A stretch of 64,000 nt of DNA, from NCBI GenBank assembly GCA_036320915.1, contig JAXBDG010000010.1:496001-560000 (forward strand). The letters run 5' to 3'. The notes under the pieces were generated by a model, which had not been told where the DNA came from, searched no databases, and was given only the letters and a program-made list of their open reading frames with translations. The DNA comes from Linnemannia elongata (lineage: Eukaryota > Mortierellomycota > Mortierellomycetes > Mortierellales > Mortierellaceae). The number at the start of each line of letters is the position of its first letter. The stretch's first letter is position 1. The translations under genes were made by a program, and so were the position numbers. Below, piece by piece: positions 47,101 to 57,099 of the stretch.

Positions 47101-47684
47101 GTAAGGAGGATAAAGGCAATCGAGTCGAGAGCAAAAGCGACGGGGAGGAAAAAGTGGAAGACAAGGAGCAGGAAGAGCGACGGGTGCCTAAGCGGAGGCC
47201 GATACCTAACACAAAATTGCTTCGTAGTCGCCAACACAGCATTACCAACATCACCACCCGTTCAATCTCGACGGCGACCATGAGCGGCAAAAGGATTTTG
47301 AAGAAGGAAGCAACGGTAGAGTACAGGCAGGACGAGACTACAACGACTGCAACACCAAAACCACGTCTGCCACTCCTACCCAGAATCACGAGGGGTTCTC
47401 AAGCCAACAACGCCGTCAACATTAATCCCAACACCGATATCAGCAACATATCGGACAAAAAGACAATCACTTCAAGTTTCAATGATGTGGATGAACGTGC
47501 AAAGGAGAATCCGAGAAAGAGAAGCGCGTCTGGCGCGCCAGCAGCGGTGGCGAAGAGAAGGCTAAGGAGTTTGAGGAGTGCCAGGTTTATGGAGGAGATG
47601 ACGCGGACGCGGTCCAGTGGTCCTGTCAAGACATATAATGAGATGCTGGGACCCAATGCGCCTAGGAGCCTCAGGATCCGATAG
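44167..47684 (+). CDS. Long Gln-rich coiled-coil protein of unknown function, two exons
   Basis: Exons 44167-44483 and 44615-47684 join in phase at a Ser codon to 1128 aa. The first 250 residues look globular (LFMALEELRIDSPVTLDQLV, WRIVLSITGFLAQCDNLVFD, LRLLERMRDKDL) and match no family I recognise. Residues about 457-708 form a long Gln/Glu/Arg-rich coiled coil (for example QLQQQIERLQQQLESIQLQ and RINELEAQLAHLRK). The last 400 residues are charged and disordered, with acidic then basic patches (KRRPIPNTKLLRSRQ) and a short conserved-looking end (YNEMLGPNAPRSLRIR). The basic tail could bind nucleic acid or a microtubule, but this is speculation. A second-exon acceptor two bases later would give an immediate stop, which fixes the junction. 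An AATAAA follows the stop by 40 nt. Confidence 0.8.
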
Positions 47685-48210
47685 CTCATTCAAGGTCTTT
47701 TTGGTAGTTTTTATTTTATTCCAAATAAAGTTCTAACGCGGACCGATGCATATCACCCATATCCCTTCATGTGTGCATGATTTTTGTTAACCATGGTGTT
47801 GATCAGAGTGTTTTCTATCATCTTGAAACTCGATTTTCTTCACCAACTATGGTCACTTCGACATCAATACGATTGACAAGACTAGAACCGGAGATACTAG
47901 ATCCGAATCGCAATCGAATGCCAATGCCGGTTTACGATATCAGCCTAGACCTTCAACTCCAAAACGTTTCTTGCATCGTGTCGGTGGTAACCACAACTCG
48001 CGTTCGTAAAACACCGATCTCTCCTCCTACCTGTATAGCATAATAAAAAAAGATGAATTGTACATTTTTGGTGTGAAATATGATCGCGCCATTGCCTGTC
48101 TTGCGCTCCAGAGACAAGTGAGGTTATTAGCGATTTATTACAGATCATCATATAAAAGACTTTGTCAGACATAGCATGCCACATGCAACAGTGTTTATTT
48201 GAAACTTGAA
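47685..48210. other. Convergent spacer between coiled-coil and Nudix genes
   Basis: 526 bp. A 90-codon ORF (47771-48043) has no family resemblance or leader and is not called. Likely two 3' UTRs. Confidence 0.5.
47724..47729 (+). terminator. Candidate poly(A) signal AATAAA of the coiled-coil gene
   Basis: AATAAA 40 nt after the stop codon in T-rich DNA. Confidence 0.4.
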
Positions 48211-50025
48211 TCACGAGCTGACGGTGACGGGCTCAGGAGTAGAAGTAGATGGCTCAGGGACGGGAGCAGGTTTGTACCGCTGAATGTTTCCGTTCTCTGG
48301 ACAGACCATAGCTCCTTCAGGTCCTTGCTTCAATATCCTCCTCAATATGCCATCCATAATAAACGCCGTCAACCCCCAAACGGTGCACCCTTCGTCCTCA
48401 ACATGATAGATCGGGTACATGTATTTCGAGTCCCTGAACCGGACCAAATTCTTACGCTTGGCAGGGTCTAACAGCTCATCAACAGGGATGGTAAAGACTT
48501 TGGAGACCTCGTCAGGGTTGAATTTGATTTCCGAGATATCGTTGATGGGTTGACGGATGAGACCGATATAGGGTTGAACGCGCATGGTGCAGTCCTTGTT
48601 GGGCATTGGTGTAAAGTCACCCAGGATCTCAACTTGGTCCCGGGAGATAAAGACCTCTTCTTCCATTTCCCGCAAGGCTGTCTCGAGACAGGATTTGTCT
48701 GTTGGGTCGCGCTTTCCTCCTGGGAAGCTATTGGAAGGGAAAAATTAAAGATGGAATGAGTGTGAGTTATGAGCAAAAAAAAAAAAAAAACAAAAAGAAT
48801 CGGGGAAAATGAGACGTGAAAGAGAAACACGCCACCCCAACGAATTTTCATTTCTCTGTCCACCGTTGTGAGCCATCCATCATTTCGAGCTGAATGGATA
48901 AGCCCAAAACAAGGAAATACATATGTGGACCCTCTCAATACTATGAATAGCAAGAGTGGAAACCAATCATTCGATGCTTCTTCAATGCATGGCGAGAATT
49001 ACAATGAGTGCCTGCATTAAATTATTTGTTTTTCTGTTTACCTGCACTCTCCACGATGGTTCCTCATCTTGCTTGACCGGAGGGTGAACAACACGCTAGG
49101 AACTCCCTTGACCACGCACAGTGGCTAATTTCGCACAAAATAAGATGGGAATGTCAGGATATTAATACTTCTCTCTCTCTCTTGCTTTGAGGGTTCGTTT
49201 TCATGGTGATACAAAAAAAAAGTGCGTTCGTTGTTGAACCGTCCTGATCGAATCTAACATCTTAAGAAAAAAAGACAAAAAAGTAGAGAGTGGAGAACTC
49301 ACCATGAAGACAGCAGCTTCGCGCAAGGGCTTGTCTTTACAATAGTCAAAGTGATGACTAGCACGATCCTTTCCTTCCTCCAATCGTTTCCGGGCAAGGT
49401 CTAAAAACGCTCTGTCGAACTGGATTGGTCGCTTCTCAATGACGGGGGCAGACATCATAGGGGGGATAGTCCTGGACGCATACGACCCATACTTTAACGA
49501 GGGCTGGCGTTTGACCCTTTGTTGGTGCGAGGGGTACACCGTCTCATGATGTGCAGGTGACGAAGTAGGCATCGGTGATGATGACGATGATGGGTACTGG
49601 TAAAAGGGCATGGCTTTGGGGACAGGAGGGGCTCGGTAGGGCAATTGAGATTGATAAAAGAGCGGGAGGGGCGTGTGGGTTTGGTACTGGGGTGCAAAGA
49701 TCTTTGACTGACTGGAGCCGTTCAACAGGAAGGGCTGTGATGCAAAGTCGGCGGCTGCAGAGGCAGCGGCAGAGATGTTGGAAGACGAGGCATGGTGCTG
49801 TTGCTGGCGCTTTTGCTGGTGATGTTGTTGTTGTTGCTGAGGAGACGAACCGAAGGAGGAGCGGGTGCGTGTAGCGGTGATGGTGGTGGTGACCCTGGTT
49901 CTAGTTCTGGATCCGGAGGATGTCAAGGTGAGGGATGGGCTGGTGGTTGTTTGAGGTGTGACAAAGTGGGAGAGCATCGACCGTTGAGGGCAGCGGCAGG
50001 TTGCGGGCATCAAGAAGGCAGACAT
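48211..50025 (-). CDS. Nudix hydrolase, coenzyme A diphosphatase-like (NUDT7/8, Pcd1), three exons
   Basis: Minus-strand exons 50025-49303, 49124-49042 and 48727-48211 join to 440 aa. Residues 1-190 are a Gln/Ser/Pro/Tyr-rich extension of unknown role. The Nudix domain follows: REAAVFMPLCVVKGVPSVLF, then RSSKMRNHRGECSFPGGKRD spanning the last intron, and the Nudix box ending ETALREMEEEV (about 272-294) with the metal-binding Glu cluster. The context HRGECSFPGGKRDP matches the CoA-pyrophosphatase subgroup, which cleaves CoA or its esters to phosphopantetheine and 3',5'-ADP, often in peroxisomes or mitochondria. The C-terminal Val-Ser-Ser is not a clear PTS1 signal. The N-terminal 190 residues triple the non-catalytic length compared with typical 230-350-aa members. 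A TATA box lies 291 nt upstream of the start codon. Confidence 0.9.
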
Positions 50026-50315
50026 TTTTTGTTTGCGTGTGAATTTTTGTACGCGTATGAGTGTTTGTTTGGTGAGTGAGTACAGTGGAGTGGTTGTTCA
50101 GGGAAATGAATGAGAGAAGAAGGAGTTAAGAGAGAGAAAAGAAGAAATACGAAATAAGGAACAAGGACGAGTTCGAACAAGACGAAAAGAAGAGTAGTTG
50201 GAAGGAGGGGAATAAGAGGCAATTTGTGAGCTGGATGGAGCAAGAGAGAAAAGGAAGAGAGAAGAAATGAGAAATAGAGTAAGAAGCGAGTGTCGGGAAG
50301 GGAAACGACTGACTC

Positions 50316-50325
50316 TATTTATATA
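50316..50325 (-). promoter_or_regulatory. TATA box of the Nudix gene
   Basis: TATATAAATA on the minus strand, 291 nt before the ATG. The stretch between is pyrimidine-rich on the coding strand, like other leaders here. Confidence 0.5.
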
Positions 50326-52819
50326 AGGATGGACAATGTGCACGTCCCTACTTCGACTCTTTTGCCCTAACTTCTTAGCCTTTGTCCACTCCTCTTAATG
50401 CGGGCTTTCTTTTCTTCACCCTCGTTCTCCCGATAAATTATCGTGCCTTCTATGTATGTCGAGGTTGAACAACGAACGATACACGACGTGGATGATACAT
50501 GCCACGCCCTCTATCAGTACTAACACTTTCTTACTCCTCCAATCGTTCCATGCACACCGGTCGGACTCATCATGGATTGCTCATATCTCATATCGGCACC
50601 ACATCTCCATGCAAAAGACAAAAGAAGGCAAGAATGACCGTTTCTTTCGCACTCCTTCGGTCAACTCTTACTGCGTCTGCAACAGTCTCCTCCTGGATCG
50701 ATGAAATGACATCCCCCTTTTTTTAACGTTTGTTTATTCGCTTCCGCACAATGCACAAACAGGATTGCCTTCTGTTCCCTCTTACTTCTCTTCCTGAATA
50801 TTATCGTGAATCAAGCAATCACAAAAGCAGCATCCCCTACCACTCCTGTCCTTGCACCGCTCACCCCATACCTTTCACTCGCTCATCATCATGTGGCAAC
50901 AAAAGACCATTGTCTGACTCGTCTACTCCTCTCTCGCTCTCCCCACACCAGACACTCCCCGCAATCTACCTTTTACTGCAAGAAAACAAACAAATTCCAC
51001 GCATACTATACCATAAACAACAAGAACAATGTGCAAAACAATAACAATAGCTCAGTACAATGTTTTCTCTGGTTGTCCAATTTTTTTTTCGTTTCTTCCC
51101 GATTCTCGCTCGTAGCTTGTTGTTTTTTTCTTGTTTCCCTCCGGATTGAGTACCATTCTCTCTGTCATTTTTTCACATTCAGCCATTGTTGACATGCCCA
51201 TATGTGTACAAAAGCGTGAGTCTTTTTGTGCTTGGTAACTAAAAGAGGTGCGATATCGAGGCCGGGGTAAACGTGTCGCGATGGGCGGAGAACAAAGAAG
51301 GACAGGAAAGAGAAGAAAGCACGCGAAAAATAAAACGATGTCAAGATGAAGAAGCTCACTCCGCCACACCTGCCTCCGACCGGGGTACAACAAACACATG
51401 CATGTGTCATTGGATGCTCGTCGGTCCCCATTTCAATTGTTGGCTCTGTCTGCCTGCACTCATGAGAAAGCAAGGACTTTGTCTATCTCTGGTGCCGATT
51501 ATTGAGTGTGATCTTGTACCGTGTTTATGTTAAAACGGTTGCCCGCCCAAACAGGTGCCCTATTAACTAAAAATAATTCCTAGAATTTGAACATATCTAT
51601 CCACTTCTCTACACATGTCGCGAGTAAACAGCTGCTGAGAATGAAGCTTAGGATAGGACTCATCAAGGATGCAACTTCTCAATCTTGATCTTACTCAGCT
51701 GCTACTAGACCATTGATATGAAAGTCTTTGCTGGCGAGCACACCTGGTGTCCCTCCTATTTTCTCCACTGACAAGCAGACAAAGATATACGACGAAGGCG
51801 GCGCTCAATTGGATAGAACCCTAAGTCAACGAGCGATTGTGATATGCGTATGACCCTTTTGCCCCACCCTATTTTGATTTTTGCTTCTCGGAATTTTTTC
51901 GCTTCTCTCTGTATCGCTCTCTCTCTCTCTCCACTTTGCCCGCGTTCTATTTCTCCACTTTTTTTTTCAAAATCCCGAACGATTTTATTTGTATTTTTTT
52001 AGACATGCACCCAACGCAAACAAAGGGCTTATTCCCTGGAACGATTGGACGACAACGACGACACGAACACAAAACAACAACAACAACAACAACAACCCGA
52101 TCGATAGCCATTCCTAAATAAACCAAATAATAAAACACAAGTCAAAAGATACAAATGACCCACAACCCAGTTTTTCATTTTTGCTCATGCCATCATTTCT
52201 CCACATTGCCTTTTGTTTTGCGGTCGTCGATAACAAACGCAAGCGTTTGGGACTTTGTGTTCAGCGGACTGAACTCTAATGGCAGGTGGACGTTTTTTCT
52301 TTCTTTTATGTATGTGATCACTTGAAGCAATCATCACGTCACAAATCCCAAACTACTGTCAGTTACTTCGTTCTTTGGATACTTTTCTTTATTAAACGAA
52401 ATGTTCTCCAGTATCCTCATGCCTTCGTTAGTACTCATCTACTTGTCTTATCGTCCGTTTCTTCTCTCTCTTATTCCGAACTTGTTGCAGGTGGTGGGGT
52501 GAAATTGGTCTTGTTTCTCCTAGGACAAGTGGCCAACGTATTTTGCTGCTATTGTCTTGCCTGGGGGGGTTTTTTGAAAGAGAGGGTTATTTAGGAAGTC
52601 GGCTAGGAGGTCAGAAACGGGTGAACGATATCTTCGGGTGAACGATCGCTCCTTTCTCCAAAGATCCCCTCACTTTAGCTTAAGCAGATATTTTTAACCT
52701 ACTACTTTTATTTACCCTTGTTCTGACGCATGCTAGCGCTGTCGCGTTATTTTATCTTTTTTACTCGTTTCCACTTCCAGGCGTCCTGTGGTGACGTCCC
52801 CCCCTTGATAGAAAATCAA

Positions 52820-52875
52820 ACGCGTCGAAATAGCTACACTAACCGACACTTTAACGCGAACACACACAAACGCGT
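52820..52875 (+). promoter_or_regulatory. Pair of ACGCGT boxes upstream of the acidic-repeat gene
   Basis: ACGCGT at 52820-52825 and 52870-52875, both in the context AAACGCGTCG, with an AACGCGAA between them. They lie 288 and 238 nt before the ATG at 53108. MBF-type control is inferred. Confidence 0.4.
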
Positions 52876-53107
52876 CGTGTACATTTGACACGTCACTGAT
52901 AAAAATAAACACGATATAACACCTTCTCAAGGTCGCGTCTTTTTTCTTGATCACTATGCCAAGAAATGTCGTCGGGGTCCGATTATTTCCCTTTGTCTAC
53001 CTCTGCCATTCTTACTCTCACTCAATCTCCCCTTTCTTCATCTCTTCAACCCCTCACGGTCATTTTCATATACATTCCACAACAACAGCAACCTTCCACT
53101 GTCAAGC

Positions 53108-54526
53108 ATGAACGTGAACACCACCCTTACCGCCAGTGCCAAAGCCATCGACAGCCTGCACCAATATCATACTGTCGTGGAAAACTCTCACCTCGATGGC
53201 CTTACTCCGTGTCTCATTGACCTCTCAGAAGAAAATATCATAGACTTCTCAGAAGATGATATCATAGACCTCTCAGCCGATGACATCGTAGAGTTCACCT
53301 GGGACGGACCCCAACCAGTTCAGTCGATCAAGAGCACTATCTCGACTACTACCCAAGAATGGATGTCACTGTTGAAGGATCAGTGTCAGGAGGCGAAGGA
53401 GACTAAAGATTACCGTGGCGGCTTGCAGGACATGAGGAAGTGGAGGAATAAGGAGGAAGTGATAGAGCTGGACGGGGATACTCATGTTTGCGAGATAGAG
53501 GATGAGGATGAGGCGCCAGGCGCGGAGAGGGCGATGTACCAAGAGTATGAGCCGACAGCCTATCATGACGTTGGCGAGAGGATTGACAGTGGTGGACATG
53601 AGATGACTGCGCTCAGGCAGGATTACATACTGAGGGAGGACGACCTTGCAGGTAGTGACGAGGAGGTCGACGAGAAAGAAGGAGAAGATACGCTTCTGGA
53701 TTACGGAAGAGTTCAAATACTGGAAGCTATCGAGCCTGGTGCTAAGCACCACAACCCTGCTGACGAGGCCGTCGAAATTGATGATGGAGGTGATGGAGAT
53801 AGTAATGGATATGAAATGGCAGTGGCAGCAATGGTGTTTGACGACAAGAACCTTGACCTCTTGTTCAATCGGATTGCACGACTCTACGAACAGTTGCCCA
53901 CACGCGTCGCCCAAGACATGCTCCCCTACATGTTCACCAGCCCCGCCCCTTTCGCTTCTTCTGCCTCTTCTTCCTCTTCTTCCTCTACCCTCGACAGCAT
54001 CAACAGTGGCGACTCGACTACCACAACATCATCAGTAACAGCACAACCAGTGAGGATATTCTTCCAGGCTAGCAAAACGGTCTCCCAACTCTGGAAGAGA
54101 TGGTTTATCTCCTGTCATGCCTCCGAACTGCGGCCCTCGATCTGGATGTTAGAGGTGTACTTCAAGAACTGGAAGAAGAAAACCCTTGTGACAAAGAAGC
54201 AGAAGGAGGTGTTTGAGGTCGAGAAGAGGGTGGTGCGGTCTGTGCTTAAGAAGGTACGTGATTCTGAGGGTTTTGATGAGATGTTGATGCAGGATCGAGG
54301 AAGCTCAGGAGGAGGAATCGGACGGCGTCGAGGTAGCGGTACCCATGCTGACGTTGGTGGTGGTGCTACACTGAAGGAGCGGGTCGAGTCTGCAAAGGAG
54401 GCTATTGAGGCTGATGTGGTGCGTGAAGGAGGCATGCGTCGGTACCATGACGAACTCGGCCTTGCCGACGGCATCGCCTGGAAGCTCGAGCGTTGTCCCC
54501 AGATTTACATCAAGCACAAAGTTTGA
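53108..54526 (+). CDS. Acidic-repeat protein with possible GCR1_C-like DNA-binding tail
   Basis: Single exon, 472 aa, not assigned with certainty. Residues about 35-62 hold consecutive 8-residue acidic repeats (IDLSEEN-I, IDFSEDD-I, IDLSADD-I) encoded by a 24-bp repeat. The middle is acidic and disordered with a Ser run. Residues about 322-394 read SKTVSQLWKRWF, LRPSIWMLEVYFKNWKKK, then KEVFEVEKRVVRSVLKKVRD: the W-x2-W/F, PSI-x2-LE and Trp-basic spacing resembles the GCR1_C domain of fungal transcription factors. A transcription regulator with an acidic activation region is therefore plausible, but unproven. The frame closes with a TGA, and AATAAA lies 122 nt downstream. Confidence 0.7.
   Translation: MNVNTTLTASAKAIDSLHQYHTVVENSHLDGLTPCLIDLSEENIIDFSEDDIIDLSADDIVEFTWDGPQPVQSIKSTISTTTQEWMSLLKDQCQEAKETKDYRGGLQDMRKWRNKEEVIELDGDTHVCEIEDEDEAPGAERAMYQEYEPTAYHDVGERIDSGGHEMTALRQDYILREDDLAGSDEEVDEKEGEDTLLDYGRVQILEAIEPGAKHHNPADEAVEIDDGGDGDSNGYEMAVAAMVFDDKNLDLLFNRIARLYEQLPTRVAQDMLPYMFTSPAPFASSASSSSSSSTLDSINSGDSTTTTSSVTAQPVRIFFQASKTVSQLWKRWFISCHASELRPSIWMLEVYFKNWKKKTLVTKKQKEVFEVEKRVVRSVLKKVRDSEGFDEMLMQDRGSSGGGIGRRRGSGTHADVGGGATLKERVESAKEAIEADVVREGGMRRYHDELGLADGIAWKLERCPQIYIKHKV
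53213..53293 (+). repeat. 24-bp coding tandem repeat
   Basis: Three diverged 24-bp units encoding (I/L)IDxSxxx octads plus a partial fourth, inside the gene at 53108-54526. Confidence 0.8.
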
Positions 54527-57099
54527 ATGCAATTGCGGCAGTTTTACTGTGTGCACATCTATTTTTTTCAGTCTCCATGTCATTTTTGTAACAAGGTTTG
54601 TCGTTTACTTAAAACATGTCCATGGACGCGTCGATTATCTACCTGGAAATAAACGAGTAGCTAGCTCATAGTCATGCCCCTAGGCGCGCCGCAGGGCTAA
54701 GAAACAAGAAGATGGAGGAAAGCGTGGAAAGGGTTCTTCTTGAAGTCTAGCGCGAATTTCCTTTTAATTTTCAGGCACACTAAGATTCACTTTTTTTACG
54801 TCCATGCGTAATTACTCAACGGGGGTGGTTTCCTCTCTACTGTCTTCTCTTTGCTCTCCTTCTGCTCTCGCCAATCTCTTTTATTCCTCTTCCCCACTCC
54901 CCTTCAATTTCTCGCCCATTATTCATCTGTCCTCTCGCGCAAATAACAGACAAATGAAAAAAGGCGCATCTTCCAATGGAGCAATGGCCTTCTTTCTTGA
55001 ACGAGCACGGAACGCAAAAAGGGAGGATAGGAAAGAAAAAGGGCTAGGGTCTTAAACATGTGTTTGTGTTCCAGTGCAGATCAAAACAAAAAAGGCTACA
55101 CCCTCAAGATCAAGGTCATGGTCGAAGGTCAAGGTATCAAGGGGAGAGAGAGAAAGATAGAGTGGAGACAGAGTAGCAAAGGGGTCAAGGCAACAAGGAA
55201 AGGAAAGGAAAGGAAAAACGAGATGTTTTGCGCGGTTGGTCATAATCCTCACCTACCCCCTTTTGGTTGACGCTCTGTTTCTCTTTCTTATACTTTTACT
55301 TCATGTCAACACCGGAAAGGCGCATAGCAGTTGGGGGAAACGAAGGAAAACAAAACCAAAGAAAAGAGAATTGACAAAGGAGGCGTAATCCATGTTTGCT
55401 ACGGGCATCGTTGTGTTGTGTTGCTTCGCTTTAGCGAGATATGTAGAACAACCACGGCTAGGACGTCTTTTATTTAGCATGCCATTTTCGCTGTTCCTTT
55501 CTCTCCCCTTTTCTACCATTCCTCAGCTTTATCTGCCGTCTCCATGAGACAATGCAGGCACGATGAAAGTGTCATGCAAAACTTAGGAACGGGGGTGAAA
55601 AGGCAACCATGATCGGGAAGGTGAAGTTTCTTGTATTTTTCGGATAGGAGGAGACCTGTTTTCCCAGACCCAAGAGTACAAAGGTACGAGCATTTGTTTT
55701 GTTTGTTTTTGTTTTGTTTTTCATTTTCTTGTGGCAACGAACAACAACAACAACGCAAGCATGCTCCTTTCCTGACTTCCCATCCTCGATCCCGCTTGTC
55801 TTTTTTTCCCGTGAAACTTTATGCTCTCTGTTGCGTGTTTCGATTTCTTCTTTGCCCAGTCCAATCTAGGGTTATTACGTACTTACAGTAGGGCTAGGCA
55901 AGGTCAAAGGGAAGGAGGAGATACCAACGGCTGTGGTTGTGGAGGAAAAGGAGAAAAATGAGAGGAAGAAAGAAAGGGGTGGTTCGTGGTGGATTTGGAT
56001 GACCAATTGAGCAGAGAGGGAAGAGGGAGTGAACGAATGAGCAAGAAGAAGAGGGAGAAAAGACAGAGAGAAAGAGAGAGAGAGAGAGTGAGTGAGTGAG
56101 AGAGCGATGATGCTTACTTTGTCTTTTGCCTGATGCAATGCCCCAATGGTATTGGAGTGCCAGCGATGGTATATTCTTAGGCCCATTGTTTAGACATGCA
56201 ATGCATATCTCCACAGTGACCTTGCACACAGTTTTCTTTTCCCTCGCTCCCTAACTCCTGTTTTTGCACATGCTATTCTACTCTCTGCCTTACTTCCCAG
56301 TTTCCTCTCTGTCGTTATTTTGCTTTTTCGTTTTGTTTGTTTGTTTGTTTGTTCGAACCATTGGGGTCTTTTTTTCTTCTTATATATCTCGGCCTCTTTG
56401 CTCTTTCTTCTTTTCTTCTCTTTCTTCACTTCGTTGTTCTTTTTCTTTCTTCACCCTACACTTCTTCATTCCTCCTTTCTTAGTTTTCTTTTTCTTCTTT
56501 ATCTTCTTTTTCTTCTCCTTCTTCTTTTTCTTCTTTATCTTCTTTTTCTGCTCCTTCTTCTTGGCATATTCTTTTTCATATTCTCATTCATTCACCCTCT
56601 CTCTCACACCCCACCGCACACACTCTCTCTCATTCACTTCTCCTGTTGTCGCACAGCACCACCACCAAAGCAACTACCGAATAGAAACTCGCGCTCGTTG
56701 CACACACCCTCTTAAAGAAGTCGTTTCTCACACCCCTTCACACCCTCTCTCCCTTTTCACTCTTCGTCCCCTTCGGTTTTGCGCTCTTCCTCCTCTCTTT
56801 CCTTGCTTTCTCTCCGCGACCCTTCATCCCTTTGCCTCCCTTTCCGCCTATCTCCTTTCCTCCTTCTCTCCTTCCAACCAGCCCTTTCGACCCGAAAACA
56901 GCCGTATCCAATCCTTACAACTTCTTCCTCGTCTATTCGCCCTTTCCTACTGCTACAAGATATATAGTAGACACCTTCCTCCACTCTTAACTCACCCTTT
57001 AACAACAGAAGCAACCAGCAACCAGAACCTCACCCAAAGTGACAGGAAAAGAGAACCCTGCTGTCGCCTATTGCTCACAAACACAATACGCATGCTCAT
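54527..57099. other. Intergenic before the membrane-protein gene
   Basis: 2.6 kb without a credible gene. The last 700 nt (56390-57090) are strongly CT-rich with TTCTTT repeats and form the likely leader of the gene at 57100. Purine-rich blocks lie at 54960-55230 and 55900-56105. Confidence 0.55.
54648..54653 (+). terminator. Candidate poly(A) signal AATAAA
   Basis: 122 nt after the stop codon of the acidic-repeat gene. Confidence 0.35.

Larger units (their letters stand above)
50026..53107. other. Intergenic between the Nudix gene and the acidic-repeat gene
   Basis: 3.1 kb. It contains the Nudix leader and TATA box, mixed CT-rich sequence at 50360-51200, a (CAA)n repeat at 52075-52096, and two ACGCGT boxes at 52820 and 52870. 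No credible ORF. Confidence 0.55.

Noticed and set aside
47771..48043. 90-codon ORF between the coiled-coil and Nudix genes
   Set aside because: No homology sensed, lies where two 3' UTRs should overlap, no leader tract.
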